Shown: positions 32,911 through 44,041 of the stretch, piece by piece
Position numbering within the stretch: the first letter of the stretch is position 1
Layout of the letters: every line of letters begins with the position of its first letter
Origin: Microcyclospora pomicola
Taxonomy: Eukaryota; Ascomycota; Dothideomycetes; Capnodiales
Assembly: GCA_002786065.1 (NCBI GenBank)
Contig: NHNY01000027.1
Location: forward strand, 1 to 64,000
Length of the DNA: 64,000 nucleotides
Direction of reading: 5' to 3'
Notes under the pieces: model-generated
What the model was told of the DNA's origin: nothing
Database searches by the model: none
Seen by the model: the letters and a program-made list of their open reading frames with translations, nothing else
Made by a program: the position numbers and the translations under genes

Positions 32911-34462
32911 CTACAAAGCGAAAATGCGACTCAACATATGTGGTCCGAAAATCTCCTCTCCAGGCGTGCCCACACACCTTTGAAGCCGGTTACCACCATG
33001 TCGACTGAGCCAGTTACCAGTGTCGCTCGGGATCTCGCCTATTTTCTCGTCTTCACGCTTCCTACGGGTGCGTCTATCGACCACGCATGCACCGCGTGTC
33101 CACTGGCCAGAAGTCTCGACACGGATATCTTCGTCGGTCACTAGCTGCCAACCAGCCTCATCGCCAGACATGCAATACCAGATGCAGAGTGGATCGTGGA
33201 GTTGCAGACCGACAGCATCTCCTGTAATGTCTGTCTGCAAAGACTCCACCTTCCTGAAAGTGGAGCTGAGGAATGCTGTAATCCATTCAGCCAGTGGCGA
33301 TTTGGCTGCAAGCAACGGCTCAATCGTCTTGCGGAACTCTCCTTGTGTCAGTAGATGTTTGTTGGTGATATCAAGCGGGACCATTGTAACTTTCAAGCGT
33401 TTCGACAGTTGTGATGGATATGGACCGAGAAATGGAGGAGGTGAATCGGCTGCTTGTTGACCTGGAGGTGCTGGTGGCACTGGCGGCATTGTTGTGTGGG
33501 GATTCGGTGAGCTCAAGGCGTACACACGAGCTGCGGCAACACTGTCTGCAAAAGTGTTGAACTCAGCTAGTGGTGTAATCTGATGACGGTCTATCAGCAT
33601 TCGGCCTTGCCCATCACAGCGTTTTTGTGTAATGGAAAGGACGCGGAGCTTCACTTACGTTGCCTATCTCGCTGATGGCGCCGCCCATCACAACGACCTC
33701 TTTACATCTGAGGAAGGTCTCAGGATCTTCTGCTGCTGCCATAGCAAGGGTAGTCAACGGGCCTACGGCGACTATGGTTATCTCGTCTGGTGCATTTTCT
33801 CGCAACAGACGAAGAATCTCTTGGTGAGCAGGAGCCATTGATGGCAGGAATAGTCGATCGTTGTGGGGAACGCTGTTCACGCTGGACGATGAGGGTTGAG
33901 TACCCTCAGCTTGTTTGACGATATGATCCCAGGTTTCTTGTGGTGATAAATGCGGATGCTTGCACGTCGGATCTCAGTTACGCATTACTCTGACGTGGTT
34001 GGAAAGGCACTTACGCTGAGCTGAATACCACCTAGACCATCAAGACCATCTAACTTCCGTCAGATCTGTACCTGACAATTGAGCACGGAACTCTTACGAA
34101 AGTAATCTGCCATGAGCATTTGATCCGCCAAAGGATGTTCAGGCCCAACAGCGACAAGCGGTTTCCGCTTGAGCAGTGTCTCAAAGCCTATCTTTCGGTT
34201 CTGAGCACTTCGCCATGCAATCTCCTTTTCGACATGGTGGAAAAGAGATATCACATTGCGTAGGCAATTCCGGACATCGATGTTTCCATAGGTGACTGAG
34301 ATGAGGAGAACTTCTAGCTCTTCAGGGAGCGCTGAGAAGGCCAGCAGAATAGCGAGAATATCATCCACACCCTATGTCGTCTTGAGTCAGAATCTCTAGG
34401 ATGAGCAATATGAGGTGTGTGCTTACCGGGTCAGTGTCGATGATGATTTTTCGAGGAGCCAT
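32911..34462 (-). CDS. Inosine-uridine-preferring nucleoside hydrolase (IUNH)
   Basis: Five exons: 34427-34462, 34098-34371, 34015-34049, 33659-33958 and 32911-33579; 437 residues, introns of 48-79 nt. The Ca2+-binding signature DTDPGVDD (residues 9-16) is cut by intron 1 between Pro12 and Gly13. Other family motifs are ISVTYGNIDVRNC, ITIVAVGPLTTLAMAA, CKEVVVMGGAI, GNITPLAEFNTFADS and the catalytic-site H343-D344-P-L (LQLHDPLCIW). The family hydrolyses the N-glycosidic bond of purine and pyrimidine ribosides in salvage. A Pro-rich insertion (about 246-275) and a C-terminal extension with GNRLQRCVGTPG make it longer than bacterial members, as I recall for fungal homologues. Cytosolic location is presumed. 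Confidence 0.93.
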
Positions 34463-35931
34463 AGTTATGTATATTCTAGTTCATCAATTCAGATGACTGC
34501 AAGCAGTAAGTCCACGATAAACTCCAACTATATAAGTTGTAGACTGAAGTGATGTGTGAGCATGCTGGGAAGAGAGCGATACACAAACTTCTGTCATAGC
34601 GAAGTGTCCCAGCATTTTCGTGTGCGGCAACACGTCTGCACAAAACTTCACACCGCAGAGAACTCGCCGACGCTTTCTCTTCTTTCTCCTTCAACAATGT
34701 CTTAACCAGGCCACCCATAGAGTCTCGGTGCAATCACTCAATTTTTGCGCAGGTCTATAAGGCCTCCTTGCGTGCTCCGGTGACCTCAGATCATCCTCGA
34801 CGACCGCCTTTCTCACCTTACAACCTGATCCTACTGGATGTGAGTTCGGAAGCCGGACGTTACATACATTTGTATCCTGTGTTACTGTCTCAGCTAGCAA
34901 GCTGTCTATCTATACGAGAAGGACTACGGGCGGATCGAGATCTTTTGTAATCATTCTCGATCTTCTGCGCGTTGCTTCATCTTCAGTCTGCGAAGGTTAG
35001 CATGCGATCTTGGCTTGCCTGAGTAGAAGACAACGCCGCCGCACCTGAGTAAAGATGGTTTCGGGCAGCTCACTGTCGAGGCCTGGTCGCCGTTACGCTC
35101 GTAGAACAGATTGCAGCACTCATACAGAGCATCGATCTGGAGGCGTTAATGGCTGCCAACACCGACCTGAGTGGCGAACTGTTGTTGTACTTGCCTGTTT
35201 CTGGCACTTGGCCTCGTTGAAACTGTTCTTCTGTATACAGTCTGGCGATATCATGAGCGAGCTGCCAGTCTCTCGGGAGACCTGATGTTGGTCCTGAAGA
35301 ATCTCATACCCTGAATGGCGCATGCCCGTGGATGGCATGGCGGATCAGTCTTCAGGTCCTTCTCTATTTCCTGCGATGCAATGTCAACACGCCATCACCT
35401 CATGGATGTTCATCTGATCGCACCCCCATTGCTAGTCTCAGTCTTCTCCCGGGAGGTAGAGAACGCCAGCACGTGAATTGGTAGGAAGTGAGTTCTAGAA
35501 GCATCATCTTGATATGGGTTGCTACGACTGATAACTGGTCCGTGCACCGCTTCACATAAAACCCATGCCCCACACCTCATTGCCTCGATCACGATAACCT
35601 CACTCCGTCCCACCCAAGTGCTTTCGTAGCCTCGTCTGGTCTAACAGTCTTGATTACGAAGTAAGTGTCTCCCCGTCGCCGCGATCACCTCGAACGAACA
35701 AGCACTTGTCGTGCTCAGAGCACTGTCGAGGCGCTGGCTCTCGCGACATCTACATCATACATCGTTCTGACCGTTGAGTGAACCACAGTTGAAACGACTC
35801 TTCCTCGCTCGACACAGCAGCGAATCGCACGCAACCTCACCGAGTCCCAAAACCGCATCGCTCACACCTATCCTTGCATCGCACCACCACCTCATCCTCT
35901 CGCGACCAACACACCCAAGCACATCACAAAC
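34463..35931. other. Intergenic, 1.47 kb upstream of IUNH and SUMO
   Basis: Shared 5' flank of divergent genes. Several short frames, none protein-like. The 160 bp before the SUMO ATG are CA/TC-rich, a likely leader. Confidence 0.5.
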
Positions 35932-36313
35932 ATGTCGGAACAGCGCTCACAGTCGCCCGGTGGCGAGAAGCCCGAAGAGCCCCAGCCGCAGTCAGAGCAC
36001 CTGAACATCAAAGTGACGGACAACAACAACGAGGTGTTCTTCAAGATCAAGCGCACGACGCAGCTGAAGAAGCTGATGGACGCCTTCTGCGAGCGTCAGG
36101 GCAAGACCCCGGCCAGCTGCCGCTTCCTCTTTGACGGACAACGAGTGAACGCCACGGATAACCCAGAGACGGTGAGTTTCCTCGAGGGTCATACCTGCAA
36201 GTGCCTCGTTGTGAAGGAATGCGAATGCTGACGTGAAGGGGAATGTTTAGCTCGACATGCAGGACGGCGATACCCTCGAGGTGCATCAGGAGCAGATCGG
36301 CGGATGCTGTTGA
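35932..36313 (+). CDS. SMT3: SUMO, small ubiquitin-like modifier
   Basis: Two exons, 35932-36171 and 36251-36313, with a 79-nt intron (GTGAGT...TTAG, TGCTGACG branch); 100 residues. A flexible acidic tail (MSEQRSQSPGGEKPEEPQPQ) precedes the beta-grasp fold: HLNIKVTDNNNEVFFKIKR, LKKLMDAFCERQGK and CRFLFDGQRVNATDNPETLD. Exon 2 gives MQDGDTLEVHQEQIGGCC. The diglycine needed for conjugation (residues 97-98) is followed by a two-residue CC tail that the SUMO protease would remove. If the intron is retained the product ends ...FLEGHTCKCLVVKECEC with no diglycine and could not be conjugated. Confidence 0.97.
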
Positions 36314-36779
36314 GCGTCTTGCCTCCCATAAGATGGGGGATGTGAGAGAGACTCCACTCTCTCCGCCACATGACTCACGACGACGATGTTGATGATCAGG
36401 AGGATAAGGGACAAGATTTGTGCGCAGGAGTGAGGCTCGGAGCGAGCCACTCACGCGGTGGGTCTGAGCGCCAAGAATCATGGTCGGCTCATGCGAGGAT
36501 CGGGCGCGCATGGCGTCAAGGGCGTCCTGGTCGGTTGTCTATCTGTCTGCCTTTTGGTGGGCTGGAGCTTGAGTCCATTATCCAGAAATGCACAAATCTT
36601 CACACAAATGCTCGTCGATCTGACTTCGTGAAATTATGTCTACTTGTCTTCTCATCTGACCTTCGCTACACGAGAACCCCACTATCTCGAGACACGGGAC
36701 GAGCACCTTTAGAAAACTCATGGGCAACATTGTTACAATGAAAAAACGCCTGACTGAACAAAACAGAAGAGAAATACAA
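36314..36779. other. Intergenic, convergent 3' ends
   Basis: 466 bp between SUMO and the glycosyltransferase-like gene, probably both 3' UTRs. No gene seen. Confidence 0.6.
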
Positions 36780-38372
36780 TCAGTGCGACGGCTCCACCCA
36801 CGGGCCCTGGCCATCGCGGAAAATCTCCTCGGCCTGGTCGTTCCGCCCGCAGATCTGCGCCCAGTGGATGAATTTGCCCTCGACGCTGCGGACGCCGGCG
36901 CGCGCCATGGAGGTCTTGGGATGCCAGAAGCTGCGCTCGACGCCGGCGGCCTGGTCGACGAAGTTGGCGACGATGGAGGCGGGCAGGAAGATGGTGCGGG
37001 AGAAGAGCTGGCGGGCCTGGTGCTGAAACCAGATGTCCTTCCACCACTTCTCGTTGAGCTTGGTGGCGGCCGGGTCGTGGTGGTGGATGAGCGCGGGCAC
37101 GACGTTGGTCTCGGTGTTGGTCAGCAGCGCCATGTCGCCCCAGGTCGCCGTCGAGGGCAGGTCCTTGTCGCCCACGGTCCAGAAGGGCGGCATCGAGTCG
37201 CGGATGTCGGCTGCCACGACGACGTGCTCGGATTGGTGCTGCTCCCACTTCATCGCGTCGGTGCCGTCGACGGTCGAGTAGGTGATCTCGTTGCCGTAAT
37301 CGACGCCCATGCCGAACTCGCACGGCTTGCCGTCAAAGTACTCCATTTGCTGGAAGTCGGAACCGTGGTCGAGGAGTGTTCGGTCGCCGCCGACGAATCC
37401 TGCGATTCGGTGCCATGATCGTCTCAGCCACGACCAGTTCCGTTGGCGGATGACTTCGCGCTGGAACTCTTGTTGGCCGAACATCTGCGCGACGGACTTT
37501 TGTAGGGTGATCTCCTTGTCCTGCGTAGTAGCCAACAACGCTCGCTCATACACCGCGCTGACATCCTTGACTCTCCCAATGACGCTGCCCATGTTGATAT
37601 ATCTCGGGCCCGTCTCTCGTGGCGCTGGCGGTACAGCATAGCATGACATGTCCTTGTCGGACAAGCCCTTTCCGCACTTTTCCTGCGCAGCAAACAAGAC
37701 CTTCTGCTCCAGCCCCTCCTCTTGCATCACCGACTTCCCAATCCTCCGGCTCAGTTCGTCATCTGCTCGTCGGTTGATTTCGTAGAATCTCTTCAACAAC
37801 ACCTCCGGACGCAACTGGTACCACGCACCAGGGCCGTCAAGCACAATCACCGTCGCATTCTGCGATGAGCGCGGCAAGTCCTTCAAAAACGACGAGATCA
37901 TGCTCAGCTTCGCGGCCTCCCGTTCCTTCGCTGTAGCGGGAGCTTCCACGCGAGGTGAGTAGTCGAGCATCCATGGGTTCGGGTAGTTCAGAAGCTCGGC
38001 GCTGAGCACGGTCTTGCACAAGTCCGTGTTTGGTTTATAGACAGGAATGACAGTATATAGGAACTGCGAGTCCTCCACGATTTCGTGTGATAGTGAGGTG
38101 ATGCGTGTGGGGTCTGCAAACGTGGCTATCGAAACGAACACCAGCACCGCTGCGCCGAGGGCAAGACTGAGGCGCGGTCGCTGGGCCGGAAGGGCGCGCA
38201 ACCTTTGCCATGCTGAGGGGTTTCGCAACCGGGCTTTCTCGCTGTGATTTCGCATACCACCATCGTGGCCGTCAAAGTCCGAGTTCTGTGAAATTGGGGT
38301 GAATTGCGCACGCTCGAAGTACGTCCGGACGATCTCCCGTATCGACTCCGGGGAACGCAGTGAGAACTTCAT
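36780..38372 (-). CDS. Type II membrane glycosyltransferase-like protein with degenerate metal motif (paralogue A)
   Basis: A single exon of 530 residues from ATG 38372, the only ATG in the upstream open frame. A cytosolic N-terminus of about 65 residues precedes one membrane segment (SLALGAAVLVFVSIATFA, about 69-86), then a luminal domain. It aligns along its length with the protein at 48175-49656: NxDLCKTVLSAELLNYPNPW, LRPEVLLKRFYEINRRAD, KVLFAAQEKCG, YINMGSVIGRVKDV and KWWKDIWFQHQARQL. At the position where that protein has LDAYDIW this one reads LDGPGAW (178-184), so the paired Asp expected to hold metal and nucleotide sugar are reduced to one, and the later acidic segment is also lost. 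It may be a non-catalytic partner. The specific family is not recognised. Confidence 0.82.
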   Translation of the reverse strand: MKFSLRSPESIREIVRTYFERAQFTPISQNSDFDGHDGGMRNHSEKARLRNPSAWQRLRALPAQRPRLSLALGAAVLVFVSIATFADPTRITSLSHEIVEDSQFLYTVIPVYKPNTDLCKTVLSAELLNYPNPWMLDYSPRVEAPATAKEREAAKLSMISSFLKDLPRSSQNATVIVLDGPGAWYQLRPEVLLKRFYEINRRADDELSRRIGKSVMQEEGLEQKVLFAAQEKCGKGLSDKDMSCYAVPPAPRETGPRYINMGSVIGRVKDVSAVYERALLATTQDKEITLQKSVAQMFGQQEFQREVIRQRNWSWLRRSWHRIAGFVGGDRTLLDHGSDFQQMEYFDGKPCEFGMGVDYGNEITYSTVDGTDAMKWEQHQSEHVVVAADIRDSMPPFWTVGDKDLPSTATWGDMALLTNTETNVVPALIHHHDPAATKLNEKWWKDIWFQHQARQLFSRTIFLPASIVANFVDQAAGVERSFWHPKTSMARAGVRSVEGKFIHWAQICGRNDQAEEIFRDGQGPWVEPSH

Positions 38373-40496
38373 GGTGGAAGACACTGTGTGGATCTTTGCG
38401 CCTGCGCCGCGCAGTCCTTCTCTAGACGCCAGAAGATAGACCACGCTCGAAGAAATGTATAGAGAACCCAGACGGTAAAGTAGTCTGCAGATCAGAGGGG
38501 ATCGGCAGAGAGTCCAGAGGCGTAAAAAGAGCAATACTGTATGTAGTAGTGAATGGCTCGGCAGAACGTAGAGAGTGAATGGCCTGGAGTAGATAGGAAA
38601 GACCGGAATGAGAAGAGAATTGGACAGATGAGCTCGCGACGAACCTCACGGCGCAACCACAGCAAAGGAGAGGAAATGTATCTGAACACGAAAGGGTGCA
38701 GTGATCCAGGCCAGTAGTGGCATGTAGTATATCGTACTGTACCTTACTGTAACTTTGACTGTATGGGCTGGCGTCGAAGTCCCTCCCTTAGGATAAGATC
38801 CGACTTGGCGATGCCACGATGCCTAGCGCCCACATCGTCTTTCCCTTGAGCTAGCCTGCGCTAGCCGTGATTACTGGTCGGCCCCTTAGCATCTTTCAAT
38901 CTCACCTCACTCGATGTGTTCTTCACCGAAAGCCTAATATCGGCCCCAATCTACTATTTTCCGTTGGTTCCACTCAGCAGCCGAAGAGGGTGTGCGGCCC
39001 CAGAATAGGATAGCAGGTCTGATATATCGACCTTCGATGATATCAATCCCAGGAGGGGCCCCATCCCATATCTTGTCAGCTGCATCAAGATGTGCCAGGC
39101 AGATCTTATGGCCACTATCGGTGCAGTCTGCATGGCCTCTAATCTTGGTGCTTGGGCATTCAACATTAGGAGGCGCGTGTATGCATGCAGACGGGCAGGA
39201 TAGCAGGACTCGCCAGGCTGGAGTCATGACATGTATTCCAACAGGCTGAGCCAACTAGGCGATCCCTCGATCTCACTCACTGTGCAATCGGGCCACCTGC
39301 CCGCATAGGAGGGAAGGAAATCCTCGTCCCTCACGGTATTCCAAGCATGCTGCTTTGAGCTCCATGTCCTACCGTGCAACCGAAGCCTACAGTAGTATCT
39401 CCAGCTTCTATACCCGTCATGCTATATGTATGACAGCGGAAGCCACAGGCGAGCGTGCCGGGTAAGAACCATGGCTCAGCGCCCCCACGCGCGCTATTGA
39501 AACAGAGAAATTTATCCTATAGCTGCTTTCTGCTAACAAGACCATTCCCGACGTTCATCTCGCGTGGCATCGCGTTCGACGACCGACGCGTTTCGAACTC
39601 TGGTTTCACTTGAGCACTCTAGCTCGAGGTATATGTGTTGGCGTGTGAGGGGGTGAAATTGATATCGATGGACTCGCGTTGCATGTCAATAGCAGTAGGC
39701 AGTAATAGGGGTGAAGGTGGAGGGACTGATCGTTAGGCATGACAGGGTCAGGAGATGTGCAGAGCAACACAGCCTGAGCAGCAGCATGACGAATTACAGG
39801 ACAGTCTGAATGACCTTGATAGAGTTGGAGGATACCGGTCAGCTTGCTAGTTCAGCTGAAAGGACTGGCGGAGGATCCTTTCTGGAAGTCACGGAAAGGC
39901 AAGCAAGGAACATGCGGCGGACCCTGTCATCCTACTGCCATGCTTGTGTCACTTCAAGGAAGATCTAGCAGGGGAGCTGTCAATCGTCCGCTGCGGATTT
40001 ACTTCATTCACATTGTGCAGGTGTAAGATGTCGTGACAGCGGTACCGAAAGAAGGCTGATGAAGATATTGCTATGTCTGAAGTGTTTTTTTGGATTTGTT
40101 CAAGAAGTGTCTATTTGCATTCCCAACGCGAATATTATCCCGGACAAATAGAGAGATGGTATAAATGAACATTCAACAATGTCCTTCCGTCGTGATGAGC
40201 CATTATATACAAGGACCCCGGCTTTCCAATGCAGAGAAAAGCCCAAAAGCAAAGAGAGGAAAGACAAGACAGACTATAAACTTGCACACGCATATGATCG
40301 CAAGTGTAGAATCTCCTTCCCAATGTTTCTTTAGCGCCGTTAAACTCCCACGCTCTGAGGGTTTCTTCTTTCCTCAAGAAACCATGCAAAAGAGCGGTCG
40401 CCACCGTCGAGACGAGTCTCATATGAAAGAATCTTCCCGTGACAGGAAGGATAAAAATAAGGAAATGATAATAATTCAAAGGAGATGGCGAGACCA
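38373..40496. other. Gene-free 2.1 kb
   Basis: Upstream flank of paralogue A and downstream flank of the transporter. TACTGTAC/ACTGTA motifs occur near 38.73 kb. Frames present are short and not protein-like. Confidence 0.5.
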
Positions 40497-41769
40497 CTAG
40501 TTAGTGGTGGTGGTGGTGGTGGCGGCCGCTTCTGCAGCTTTGGCAGCGCGTTTGGTGTCCAATTCGCATTTGGAGTACCAGGCCGCGCCGACCACGGTAA
40601 TGAGCATGCCCACGCCGTTTAATGGGGTGACGGTGACGTTGAACAGCACAATACCGAGCAGGATGGTGAGGGTCTGTTTGAGGTTTCCGCAGACCGAGAC
40701 GGTAAGGGCACCAGCAACTTTGTTGGTCTGGAAAGAAACGATGTTGAGGAGGAAGGCCATGCTGGCGTTGCAGACGAGCGCAGCGATGAAGGACCAGTCA
40801 AAAGTGCCTTCGTTGGCGGAGTCGCGGAGCGCAGTCACTTCGCCACTGGCGTAAGCGTAGAGCAGGCATTGGACGGCAGCGAGCGGCGACATGCGGAACA
40901 AGATCTCCAGAGCGGAGAGCTTGAGAGTACCTGTCATCAATCGGTTGCTGGCGACGGTCTTGACTGAAGCGAGGATCACGCCGAGGAAGGTGAGTGCGAA
41001 TCCGAGGAGGGTGAAGTAGTAGTCGCCAAAGGTGGCAAGACCCACACCGAAGATGAGAGGAATCATAGTCAACCAAGTTTGGCGGGAGTACGTTCGGCTG
41101 TAGACAATGCGGTAGATGAGGATGGTGACGATAGGGCATGTTGAGCGGAGTACTTGGTGGAAGGGCACAGATACCAGCGCGCTGAAGGAGACCGAAAGTC
41201 AGTGTATTTCATGCATAACAACAGACTGAAGTACTTACAGTGAGACATTGCTAATCGCAATGTTAAGCGTGAACAGCACGGAGAATGCGACCAGGACGAG
41301 GTTCTCTTTGGTGCCGAGTTTGGACAATTTGAAATGACCTGTTGCGAGCAGCGCTGCACAGCCGACCGAAGTCGATGCAGTGTGCATGACGGTGAGAAGC
41401 CACGGGTATCGCGCCTGAACCATAGTCAGCCAACCGCATGCGATTTCAAGGTTCAGAGAACAATCCCAAACTCACCCGCTGCATCACGGCCTTGTTCGAC
41501 AGAGTCAAGCCCAAGTTCAACAAGAAATACAAGCCCAGGAAGAACAGTTTCCTGGTCGTGGAGACGGTGTATTCCACGGGCGCGGCGGCCGGTGCTGCGC
41601 TTGTTTGTGCCTCCAGATCATCCTTCAGCAATGCCTCTGACGCATTGGAGGTCTCGTCACCCGACTCGCTGATCTCCAGGCTTCCCTTCTCGCTGATCCG
41701 GTCGAGAGCATATTTCTCTTCGTATGCAGCGTCGCTACTGCTCCGCGCGCTTCCGTTGGCAACCGCCAT
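40497..41769 (-). CDS. TPT/nucleotide-sugar-type transporter (drug/metabolite transporter superfamily)
   Basis: Three exons, 41476-41769, 41239-41414 and 40497-41181, with introns of 61 and 57 nt; 384 residues. A 70-residue hydrophilic N-terminus is followed by about ten membrane helices: KLFFLGLYFLLNLGLTLSNK, PWLLTVMHTASTSVGCAALL, VFSVLFTLNIAISNVSLALV, then VPFHQVLRSTCPIVTILIYR. GYYF-like GDYYFTLLGFALTFLGVILA and SFQTNKVAGALTVSVCGNLK follow, the second close to the conserved substrate-site region of SLC35/TPT proteins, then GVGMLITVVGAAWYSKCE. The tail ends in a run of six Thr encoded by a GGT-type repeat. Members exchange sugar phosphates or nucleotide sugars across Golgi/ER membranes; this substrate is unknown. 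Neighbouring UDP-glucose dehydrogenase makes UDP-sugars a reasonable guess. Confidence 0.88.
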
Positions 41770-44041
41770 GCTTCTATAATTCGCTGCGATGTGTGAGGAT
41801 GCTACTCGAGCCGAGTCGGAGGTCGTGGAGGAGTGCGTTCGTCGACGTTGGGCGCGACGGTATTACCTGGAGGAGAGAGGATCGGCGTCGAGAGTGAAGT
41901 CGAGAGTCAGGTGAGACGGGCTGGAAAAACGACCGTGGGGGCGGACACCGGCGCAGCCAAGGTAAGGATAGTCAACGGCAAGGTAGCTGATACGCAAGAG
42001 GGAAAAGAGTGGCCGGGCAAGGGACAGTTATGGTAGCATTCATGCAGTGATTATCAAGGCGAAGGATGACAGTGATCAAGGGATGACGGGAGTTTGGCAG
42101 CGGTTAAAGTGACTACATTTGCCTGGCCGCGGAACCGCAGGATCGTCGTCACGCCAGCGCTTCACTCGCTTTCGGTCTTGCCACTAAGGTTCATGTTCGA
42201 CGGAAGCGCTATCATTATTGCCACCAAAATCACCAGGCATAGACAAAGGCATTAGCGGACGGGGACATATGGAGGTGGAATTGTTCAGTTTCAAGTCGAT
42301 ATAGGTGAGTTGCGTACCCACATACTGCTTTCGGTGGGTGAAACCATGGACCACGGACCATACAGCGCTCGACGTATGATAAGTTGATAACAGCTCTACT
42401 GCATTCGTGCCTGCCCATATACATATACCTTACTGGTCGGAGCCCGAGGCTGACGTGAGCGTCTTCCTCACATACAGTACGTTCACCAAGCCCCCTTTGC
42501 ATGGCTGCAGTACTTTTCAGCTGTACCGCCGTAGCTGCTCCTCGAGCTGGAAGGAATGGCGTGCTTGATACACTGTCAACATACAGATCTTGGTCCAGCG
42601 CAGGATGTGCAGCACGGCCAACAGCACGACGACATCCTTAGCGAGCTTCCTGTATGTACGTCCCGAAGCGTGTTAAGCATCCTAGATTGCGACTCATCAA
42701 TAGGAAAGATCGATATGTTGCTGGATCATATCTGTTCGGTCGCGCCCCGCTCCTGGCTCGGGTGCCACTAAGAGCTGAGGTGGTCTGTTCTCCTGGAGGG
42801 CGATAATGTCCACATGGAGGCGGCCACTAGGCTCTCTCCAGCCTTTCCTTCTCTATTCAGCTCCACCTTGCAGAAGACCTGGGCGCGCCGACGACCCGAA
42901 TGGCGTTGGGTGGGGCTTGGCGTCTTAAGGCTCAGGTACCCAGCGTCGGCAAGTATTCTGCATCATGGGGGGTGTATGATTATTGCAGGAACCGCTCGGA
43001 AGCGCGTTGCTATTCCTGTGATCCTGCTGTCCTTTGGTGATGGGATGCCTTAGACACCGTCTGACAGGGATTTGACCGCCATGTACTGAATGTGATTTTC
43101 GGTGCATACGCGATTCCGATGTCTATGCCTTTCTGGATGCACTCTAGACAGCTGGAAACGGATTGCAATGAGGGAGTCTGCACAGCCTTGGCAGGTCAGA
43201 TGAACGGGATTACAAGCAGACCAATCTCATTGATCAGATCCTTGGGGCCCAGATCCACTCCGACTGCTTAACGAGCAGTCCTGTAAGTCACTCCTGTGAT
43301 AATGCATACAGTACGATGGCGGGCCGTAGCATTGTCGCCGCCGTTGTCTGTCCGAAATCACAATGGCTTCAACGTGGTGGGGTCTTGTCAGTTATCGCTT
43401 GTAAGAGCCAAGAGCTGGTCATGCATCCAACCGACCATGCTGTGCGATATGGTGCAATACTGCAGTGCTGGAAAGATGTGCTGGTGACCCTCGTTTTGAC
43501 CGATCGACATCCCTCATATGCCGCGTGTTCAGTACGGAGTATCGTCGTCTTCATTTCCCCCTTCATGTATAGTAGAGTTTGATACCGTCTCGGAGTGCGT
43601 GTCGAGGATGGCTTTCAGCCTCCAACACGATGAAGTCCAGCCCGCGTCGACTCGCTCTATCGCGTCCATCTCCGCACGTGCTGGCGGGTAGTCTGCTCTC
43701 ATGGCGTCGAAACGACACTCCAGGTCTCAAACGTTATCGCCGCCAAACCCTGCACAGTCGAGGTAGCTCCAAGTTTATTATTATACCGAAGCATGGGTTC
43801 TGTCTGGCCACCAGCTCCGCCATGCCCTGCAGCTCGCCGGGTTGGCAAGCTGTTCTTCACCTGCAGATCGCCTACAGATCCCGACCTTGCAGGCAAGCTT
43901 AAAAGTATTTCCTATTCTGTCCAGCTCCGTTGCTGTCCTCCTGCTCTATCATCCTCGCCTGTTGCCATTCGTTGTCCATACCTTTAGTGGTCAGCTGTCC
44001 AGAACCATCGCCCCCTCTGCTCAACTCTTCATCAGCTCACT
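41770..44041. other. Gene-free 2.3 kb between divergent transporter and UDP-glucose dehydrogenase
   Basis: Long shared 5' flank. Contains several ACAGTAC motifs (about 42.47 and 43.31 kb). Minor frames only. The CT-rich region at 43.92-44.04 kb is probably the dehydrogenase leader. Confidence 0.5.
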
